From: Candidatus Brocadiaceae bacterium
Lineage (GTDB): Bacteria > Planctomycetota > Brocadiia > SM23-32
Assembly (NCBI GenBank): GCA_003551785.1
Contig: PUNP01000413.1
Coordinates: forward strand, 1 to 12,243
DNA length: 12,243 nt
Reading direction: 5' to 3'
Part shown: piece by piece, positions 7,505 to 12,243 of the stretch
Layout of the letters: each line of letters starts with the position of its first letter
Numbering within the stretch: position 1 is the first letter of the stretch
The notes under the pieces: generated by a model
Database searches by the model: none
What the model saw: the letters and a program-made list of their open reading frames with translations, nothing else
What the model was told of the DNA's origin: nothing
Position numbers and translations under genes: made by a program

Positions 7505-8275
7505 ATGCTTATTAATAATCTGGAGAAATTCAAATCGAAAACGGAAACGGGCAGGACATGTTTGGGGATGGTGGTTAAGCTTTCAGACCCTGCAGTCAGT
7601 GAACTTGCGGGCGATGCCGGTTATGATTTCACCTGGATTGATATGGAACACGGGGCTCACACCCTGCAGATAGTGGCGGGTCATGTGATGGCTGTGCGGG
7701 GAACGCCCTGCGCGCCGTTTGTTCGTGTGCCCTGGAACCAACACGGCATCATCAAACCCGTTTTAGACCTGGCCCCCGCCGGCATCATTATCCCCATGGT
7801 CAACTCCGCCGATCAGGCGGTTGCCGCCGTAGAAGCCTGCCGCTACCCCCCTACGGGAACCCGTGGATGCGGTGTGCAGCGAGCTAATCGTTATGGTGCT
7901 ATGCCGTTCGATGAATACCTGAAATGTTCCGAAAAAGACCCCATGGTGATCGTGCAAATCGAACACACCGATGCCGTTGACAATCTGAACGAAATCCTTC
8001 AAGTTCCGGGAATCGACAGCATCTGTGTAGGCCCTACCGACCTTTCCGGCTCCCTGGGAAAATTGAATCAATTAGATGACCCGGAAGTCAGCAGCATGTT
8101 GGACGAAGTTTGCCGGAAGACAAAAGAGGCCGGAATGATGCTCGGCACGGCTTCAGCTCCCTTTGAGCAGTGGCATAAACGGGGTGTTGACTGGATCGCG
8201 TTGACCAGCGACTGCGGAAGTATCTTCGCCCAGGCACGCGAGATCATCGACAGCGCCGAAGCACACCAGCAGTAA
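7505..8275 (+). CDS. HpcH/HpaI family class II pyruvate aldolase
   Basis: This 256-residue TIM-barrel enzyme cleaves a 2-keto-3-deoxy (or 4-hydroxy-2-keto) acid to pyruvate and an aldehyde, using a divalent metal. The catalytic residues of E. coli HpaI, as I recall them (D42, H45, R70, E149, D175), appear here with a constant offset of four as D46, H49, R74 (RVPWN), E153 (VQIEH) and D179 (VGPTDLSGSLG). The length also matches. Candidates are 2-keto-3-deoxy-L-rhamnonate, 2-dehydro-3-deoxygalactarate/glucarate or 4-hydroxy-2-oxoheptanedioate aldolase; sequence alone does not choose. A good ribosome site, AGAGGA (7492-7497), precedes the ATG by seven bases. It lies 93 bp after the GH31 gene on the same strand and could share its transcript. 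No dehydratase or kinase for a full pathway is in the window. Confidence 0.92.
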   Translation: MLINNLEKFKSKTETGRTCLGMVVKLSDPAVSELAGDAGYDFTWIDMEHGAHTLQIVAGHVMAVRGTPCAPFVRVPWNQHGIIKPVLDLAPAGIIIPMVNSADQAVAAVEACRYPPTGTRGCGVQRANRYGAMPFDEYLKCSEKDPMVIVQIEHTDAVDNLNEILQVPGIDSICVGPTDLSGSLGKLNQLDDPEVSSMLDEVCRKTKEAGMMLGTASAPFEQWHKRGVDWIALTSDCGSIFAQAREIIDSAEAHQQ

Positions 8276-8301
8276 GGCAATAACCAATGATAATTCCCCG
8301 A

Positions 8302-8357
8302 TTGAGGCCCCCGCACATTATCCTTCAGTTTTTATGACCGGTTACCCGGGGCCTCAA
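8302..8357. terminator. Inverted repeat at the convergent junction, possible bidirectional terminator
   Basis: TTGAGGCCCC (8302-8311) and GGGGCCTCAA (8348-8357) form a perfect GC-rich 10-bp inverted repeat with a 36-nt loop. The loop spans the end of rnfD, just past the aldolase stop on the other strand. There is only a short T-run on the plus side (ATTTTGTC) and none on the minus side, so a classic intrinsic terminator is not clear. Confidence 0.35.
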
Positions 8358-9272
8358 CATTTTGTCTAATGGCCGGCTGAACGCATTCATGATCAGTATA
8401 GCTATACCGATTCCGCCCGGGAGTTGAAAAATTATCCTCAGCAGTGCAGTTAGGATGCCTATCAAAAAAGCAAAAGTTATCCGTGCGCGCAGGTTCAACG
8501 GCCCGGAACTGTAGTCAGTCACCATAAATACCGCTGCAAATATCAACGTGCCGCTTAAAAGATGATAAAGCGTGAAGGTTGCGTTGAAACCACTGTAGAG
8601 GAAAAACACCATAGCGGTCCCCGCTGTGACCGCTATGGGGACTCTGATGTCGATCACTTTTCTCCACACCAGGTATACACAGCCGATCAAAACAATAAAT
8701 TTGGATACTTCTCCGATTCCTCCCCCCATATTCCCCCAGAAAAGATCGGACAGCGGGGGCAGGTCCGGCGGTACCGTACGGGTGAAATGGCCAAGATATT
8801 CCAAAGGTGTGGCGGTAGTTACGGCGTCAGGTCCCGGGGATACCCATTGAGTTATCTGCGGTTCGAAAAACAACTTCAGCATCAACCGGGCGGCTACCGC
8901 CGGATTAAACCAGTTCCTGCCTATTCCGCCATGAAGCTGCTTGACGACTATAATGGCGAAAGCGTTTCCCAGCAGGATCGACCATATCGGCGCCGTAACC
9001 GGAAGCGAGAGCGCTACTAAAAACCCCGTCACCGCCGCGCTGCCGTCCCTGACGGTTATTTCCCTGCCCATAATGAACTGACAGCCGGCTTCAATCATTA
9101 CAGCACTTGCTATACCCAGTGAACACATGAACAGCACCCAGGGACCGAACAAATAAACAGCCGCTGCGGTAGGGAAAAGCAGAGCAATAATGACATCAAG
9201 CATTATACCCGCATCGGTTTTTTCACTGAGCAGATGCGGTGGCGGCGCCATAGAAAGATTATATTCCACCAT
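8325..9272 (-). CDS. rnfD: RnfD, membrane subunit of the Rnf (ferredoxin:NAD+ oxidoreductase) complex
   Basis: The 315-residue polytopic membrane protein has the RnfD/NqrB pattern: APPPHLLSEKT near the N-terminus, GRNWFNPAVAARLMLK at 118-133, and the flavin-attachment segment DAVTTATPL at 149-157, where Thr155 is the expected FMN-linked residue. Several hydrophobic segments follow, then VTDYSSGPLN (251-260), another family hallmark. Rnf moves electrons between ferredoxin and NAD across the membrane with ion pumping. The ATG at 9272 overlaps the rnfC end by 14 nt and has GGAGG close upstream. An in-frame ATG at 9251, just after the rnfC stop, is an alternative that would keep the conserved APPPH start. 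No rnfG, E, A or B follows; the next gene is a convergent aldolase. Confidence 0.93.
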   Translation of the reverse strand: MVEYNLSMAPPPHLLSEKTDAGIMLDVIIALLFPTAAAVYLFGPWVLFMCSLGIASAVMIEAGCQFIMGREITVRDGSAAVTGFLVALSLPVTAPIWSILLGNAFAIIVVKQLHGGIGRNWFNPAVAARLMLKLFFEPQITQWVSPGPDAVTTATPLEYLGHFTRTVPPDLPPLSDLFWGNMGGGIGEVSKFIVLIGCVYLVWRKVIDIRVPIAVTAGTAMVFFLYSGFNATFTLYHLLSGTLIFAAVFMVTDYSSGPLNLRARITFAFLIGILTALLRIIFQLPGGIGIAILIMNAFSRPLDKMLRPRVTGHKN

Positions 9273-10605
9273 TGGCCTCCGAGTTAAGTTCTGGCCTTTT
9301 TTCGATTTCAGCTATCGCGGATTTTATGTCTTCCAGGAGCGGAATTTTTGAGGGGCAGATGTAAGTACAGCACCCGCAGCGTATGCATGAATCCGCCTTA
9401 AGCTCCCGACAATCTCCTACTCGCTCCTTTCGCCAGGCATTGCTGATCGATATGGGCTGCAGATTGACCGGACAGACATCAACGCATTTGGCGCAGCGGA
9501 TGCAGGGGCGCTCTTGCGCTGTTATCTTTGCAGCTTCGTCCAGACACAGAATGGTAGTTGTATCTTTAACGGCCGGTATACCCAGGTCATCAAAAGGCAT
9601 CCCCATCATTGGTCCGCCGTTTATCAGCTTTGCCGGTTCCTTGCGGAATCCACCGCAATAATCGATCAAATCCCGAACCGGCGTCCCGATGCGGGTGAGC
9701 ACATTCTGAGGTTCTGCAATCGCCGGTCCTGTAACCGTTATTACTCGCTCAACAAGCGGACGTCCAAGAAACACGGCATCATAAACAGCTTTGACGGTGC
9801 TGACATTAGACGTTAACAGCCCGATATCGTTGGGGTTACTGCTATAAGGAATCTCGCTGCCAAACACGGAATTGAACAGTATGCCCTGGTCGCCTTGCGG
9901 GTAACGCCCTTTAACTTCTTGTATTTCAATCTCGCTGTACTGAAGGTCGTTTGCCGTGCGTTGAAGGCATTCAATCGCATCATGCTTGTCATCTTCGACA
10001 GCGATGACGTTATGATTAATATTGAATAGCTTGCGCATGAGTTCGGTGGCGCGCAGTATCTGTTCCGGGTACTCCAGCATAATTCGGTGGTCGGTAGTTG
10101 AATACGGTTCACATTCGGCGCCATTGATCAGCATTAGTCGGTGTCCGCCGTCGTTTTGTGGTTGAAATTTTACATGTGTGGGAAATCCGGCTCCCCCTTT
10201 CCCTGTCAGCCCACAGTCCCTGAGACGTTTGTAGAATACCTCCGCGGTTATATTATTCCGGCCCAGGGGATATTCGTTTTCTTTACCGCACAGGTTATCA
10301 TTTTCTACGATGACGGCAAGTGACTTTCCCCTGAAACTGGGGCGCTCCTCGACAGAGGTGACGTATCCGGAAACAGAACTGTGTATATTCGCGGATATAT
10401 GCCCCTGGCCCTCACCAATCAGGGTGCCGACTTTTACCCTGTCGCCCGGCTTAAGGCGGGCACTGGCGGGTGCACCCGAGTGCATTTTCATGGGGAAGAT
10501 CAGTTCGCGCGGTTCAGGTCCTTTAACAATCGGCAGGCTGCGGGTATGTTCTTTGTAATCCGGGACATCTATACCTTTTTTGGGGCGTAATAATTTCATT
10601 ATCAT
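9259..10605 (-). CDS. rnfC: RnfC, NADH-binding iron-sulfur subunit of the Rnf complex
   Basis: This is a 448-residue protein of the short RnfC type, without the long repetitive C-terminal tail of E. coli RsxC. It has an N-terminal biotinyl-like region (MKMHSGAPA, LKPGDRVKVGTLIGEGQG, NIHSSVSGYV) and a nucleotide/FMN-binding segment GLTGKGGAGFPTHVKF like NuoF. Two ferredoxin-type 4Fe-4S motifs follow: CIRCAKCVDVCP from Cys368 and CIRCGCCTYICP from Cys407. It is the peripheral subunit exchanging electrons with NAD(H). The frame is open further upstream to 10662, but I chose the ATG at 10605 because it overlaps the sulfatase stop as ATGA, typical of translational coupling; an ATG at 10599 is also possible. 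RnfD follows with a 14-nt overlap. Confidence 0.93.
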   Translation of the reverse strand: MIMKLLRPKKGIDVPDYKEHTRSLPIVKGPEPRELIFPMKMHSGAPASARLKPGDRVKVGTLIGEGQGHISANIHSSVSGYVTSVEERPSFRGKSLAVIVENDNLCGKENEYPLGRNNITAEVFYKRLRDCGLTGKGGAGFPTHVKFQPQNDGGHRLMLINGAECEPYSTTDHRIMLEYPEQILRATELMRKLFNINHNVIAVEDDKHDAIECLQRTANDLQYSEIEIQEVKGRYPQGDQGILFNSVFGSEIPYSSNPNDIGLLTSNVSTVKAVYDAVFLGRPLVERVITVTGPAIAEPQNVLTRIGTPVRDLIDYCGGFRKEPAKLINGGPMMGMPFDDLGIPAVKDTTTILCLDEAAKITAQERPCIRCAKCVDVCPVNLQPISISNAWRKERVGDCRELKADSCIRCGCCTYICPSKIPLLEDIKSAIAEIEKRPELNSEANGGI

Positions 10606-12056
10606 TCCATACCGAACCGCCGGACGTTTTTGAAAGGCGATACCAGCGGCTGCGGCGGACAATGCAGTCGTCCGTCTTTAACCCATCCACAATCCCTGGC
10701 CTTCATTTCAGCGATGAGGGCGTTGCGCCACTTTTCCACCTCCTGCGCATAACTTTGGTCTTTTACCAGATTCTCGGTCTCTCCGGGGTCTTTTTCCAGG
10801 TCGAAAAACTGTTCAACTCCTATCCTGGGCAGCCAAATGAATTTTCTCCGTCCATCTGTCAGATACTGCATCTCCTGGGCTTCGCTATAACATGTGCAAT
10901 GTTCACCATGGATATAGGGCCGCCAATCGGTCGCCGGTTCTTTAAGTACCGGCAAAAGGCTGCATCCGTCTACAGTGGGAGGACACCCGACTCCGGCTAT
11001 ATCCAGGATGGTCGGCATAATATCACGCAGTTCCACCACTTCTTGGGGAACGCTGCGTATTCCTTTTGCATCCCGGGCGGGAGGCACTATTAAGAAGGGA
11101 ATCCTGGCGCTGCCTTCATAGGCATAAGTCTTCCGCCACAGGTTATGATCACCGAGCATATCGCCGTGGTCGGAAGTAAAGATGATCCAGGTTCTGTTCT
11201 GAGTTTCCTGGTCAAGGTTATATCGCATCCAATTCAGCATACGGCCGATCTGAGTATCGATAAAGGATATCTCACCGTAATAGCCGCAGCGTGCCCGATG
11301 AATTTCTGCATCCGACATACGTCCGTGCCATGCATTGGGATTACGCGCTTCGCCGGCCGGAGCATCATGCATATCCGCCCATCGGCCGACAACAGCAGGA
11401 GGTGTGCCGTGTTTCTCATACATCGAAAAATACCATGGAGGCGGAACATAGGGCGAATGGGGACGTGCAAAAGAGATATTGAGAAAAAATGGACGCGTCG
11501 GGTCATGATGCCCCAGAAAATCAAGCGCTCGCGACATCGTCCATGCCGTTGGGTGAAGATGCTCTTCGGTATGCCAGGGCCTTGCATGCCATGAATTCCA
11601 GTTGACTCCATGGTCGTCAGGAGTTACACCATACGGCGCATGCTCCCTGAACCACCGTCGATGCTCACTATCCGGCATACGTCCTGATTCGTCCAGTTCG
11701 GCGGATTCAAACCCCATTGTGGCTCGCTGGGGATGAAAATGACCCTTGCCGATCAGATGGGTGCGGTAGCCGGCACCTTTCAGTTCTCCGGCAAGAGTAT
11801 GCGGATAATCGGAAGGTATAGGTCCCTGGCCCCGCCCCATACCTAATATCCCGGTATGCCACTGATTCTGCCCTGTCATCAGGGACGCCCTTGCAGGCAG
11901 ACAGGACGGCACGGCGGAATAGGCATGACTGAACCTGGCCCCTCTGCTCGCCAGGGAATCAAGGTTGGGTGTGGATATATATTCATTGCCGTCGGCGGCA
12001 AGCGCATCTCCACGCATCTGATCACACATAATCAAAATAATATTAGGTTCCGACAT
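10602..12056 (-). CDS. S1-family (type I) sulfatase, formylglycine-dependent, cytoplasmic
   Basis: The 484-residue protein has the alkaline-phosphatase fold signature of S1 sulfatases: PNIILIMCDQMRGD at the N-terminus (metal ligands around D12), and the CxPxR maturation motif CLPAR, whose Cys52 would become formylglycine, followed by ASLMTG. GKGHFHP, FARPHSPYVPPP, TSDHGDMLGDH (D296 and H297 as metal ligands) and ARIPFLIVP follow. It hydrolyses a sulfate ester. No signal peptide precedes the first beta-strand, so it acts inside the cell. An ATG at 12068 is in frame, but the ATG at 12056 is preferred because GGGG lies six bases upstream and the protein then starts in the family's usual way. Cys-type activation needs a maturase (FGE or radical-SAM anSME), not present here. 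It overlaps rnfC by four bases. Substrate unknown. Confidence 0.93.
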   Translation of the reverse strand: MSEPNIILIMCDQMRGDALAADGNEYISTPNLDSLASRGARFSHAYSAVPSCLPARASLMTGQNQWHTGILGMGRGQGPIPSDYPHTLAGELKGAGYRTHLIGKGHFHPQRATMGFESAELDESGRMPDSEHRRWFREHAPYGVTPDDHGVNWNSWHARPWHTEEHLHPTAWTMSRALDFLGHHDPTRPFFLNISFARPHSPYVPPPWYFSMYEKHGTPPAVVGRWADMHDAPAGEARNPNAWHGRMSDAEIHRARCGYYGEISFIDTQIGRMLNWMRYNLDQETQNRTWIIFTSDHGDMLGDHNLWRKTYAYEGSARIPFLIVPPARDAKGIRSVPQEVVELRDIMPTILDIAGVGCPPTVDGCSLLPVLKEPATDWRPYIHGEHCTCYSEAQEMQYLTDGRRKFIWLPRIGVEQFFDLEKDPGETENLVKDQSYAQEVEKWRNALIAEMKARDCGWVKDGRLHCPPQPLVSPFKNVRRFGME

Positions 12057-12103
12057 AATAAACCCCATGTAAACGATAAGTAAAAAACAAAGCGTTCAAG
12101 AAG

Positions 12104-12132
12104 ATTCTAAACAAAAATTGAGCTCGAATCAA
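12104..12132 (-). promoter_or_regulatory. Promoter for sulfatase-rnfC-rnfD
   Basis: On the minus strand TTGATT (12132-12127), a 17-bp spacer and TAGAAT (12109-12104) match the sigma-70 consensus at four and five positions. Transcription would start near 12097, giving a leader of about 40 nt before the ATG at 12056. Confidence 0.6.
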
Positions 12133-12202
12133 CAAAAATAGGGGCGTGGCCGAAAAGGTGCAAAATGAGAAATATAGTAACACAAGATGCTTTCATAGTA
12201 TA

Positions 12203-12220
12203 GCACGCACCCCTGCGTGC
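12203..12220. repeat. Compact palindrome GCACGCA-CCCC-TGCGTGC
   Basis: A perfect 7-bp stem with a C4 loop, lying upstream of the sulfatase promoter. It has no following T-run, so it is not an obvious terminator of a gene to the right. With the adjacent palindrome at 12229-12243 it looks like a REP-like dispersed element. Confidence 0.5.
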
Positions 12221-12228
12221 GCTCTGGA

Positions 12229-12243
12229 CAGGCAAGATGCCTG
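12229..12243. repeat. Palindrome CAGGCA-AGA-TGCCTG at the window edge
   Basis: A perfect 6-bp stem with a three-base loop ends exactly at the last base of the window. The bases before it are CTCTGGA, so the stem may continue beyond the edge. It starts nine bases after the first palindrome, suggesting one composite repeat unit. Confidence 0.45.

Noticed and set aside
4922..8275. Sulfoquinovose pathway (GH31 sulfoquinovosidase plus a keto-acid aldolase), given the nearby sulfatase
   Set aside because: The GH31 lacks the nucleophile context of YihQ-type enzymes (ADFGE) and I see no sulfonate-binding signature. Sulfatase chemistry (esters) also differs from sulfonates. Tempting but unsupported.
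10606..10662. N-terminal extension of RnfC to an ATG at 10662
   Set aside because: It would overlap the sulfatase by about 60 nt and adds residues not typical of RnfC; the ATGA overlap start at 10605 is better.
11145..11594. 149-codon plus-strand open frame opposite the sulfatase
   Set aside because: Antisense to well-conserved sulfatase motifs; no recognisable protein features.
1..12243. CRISPR arrays, tRNA or rRNA genes, insertion sequences
   Set aside because: No regularly spaced direct repeats, tRNA-like cloverleaf, rRNA stretch or transposase frame was seen on either strand.

Overview
The window reads as a carbohydrate and sulfate-ester catabolism region with energy-metabolism genes, from a bacterium of moderate GC content. 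The combination is a cytoplasmic S1-type sulfatase, a URO-D-like barrel protein next to a GH31 glycosidase, an HpcH/HpaI aldolase, a short RnfC with RnfD, and a YcjX/YcjF-like pair. It suggests an anaerobic or facultative polysaccharide degrader, perhaps of the PVC group (Kiritimatiellota, Lentisphaerota, Planctomycetota). This placement is an impression from gene content; no rRNA or marker gene is present.

Layout. (1) Positions 1-3457, all on the minus strand: a leftward unit of a 467-residue predicted helical-toroid (glycosidase/lyase-like) protein, then a YcjX-family P-loop NTPase (42 bp gap), then the start of a YcjF/DUF697-like membrane protein that runs off the left edge. (2) Positions 3458-3810: a 353-bp divergent intergenic region with a strong-looking leftward promoter overlapping a perfect 7+7 palindrome, a weaker rightward promoter candidate, and some protein-like but broken frames. 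(3) Positions 3811-8275, plus strand: URO-D-like protein, GH31 glycosidase, class II pyruvate aldolase. (4) Positions 8276-8324: a short convergent junction spanned by a 10-bp inverted repeat. (5) Positions 8325-12056, minus strand: sulfatase, rnfC, rnfD with a 4-nt ATGA overlap and a 14-nt overlap, driven by a good sigma-70-type promoter at 12104-12132. (6) Positions 12069-12243: the upstream region, ending in two compact palindromes that resemble a dispersed REP-like element cut by the right edge.

How it may work together (inference). None of the GH31, URO-D-like, aldolase, toroid or sulfatase proteins has an evident signal peptide. The enzymes therefore probably process imported oligosaccharides or sulfated monosaccharides inside the cell: ester removal by the sulfatase, glycosidic cleavage by GH31 and perhaps the toroid protein, and cleavage of a 2-keto-3-deoxy sugar acid by the aldolase. 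No transporter or regulator gene is visible. The oddest arrangements are the sulfatase translationally overlapping an rnfCD pair that lacks the other Rnf genes here, and the apparently leaderless, palindrome-controlled promoter of the toroid/ycjX unit.
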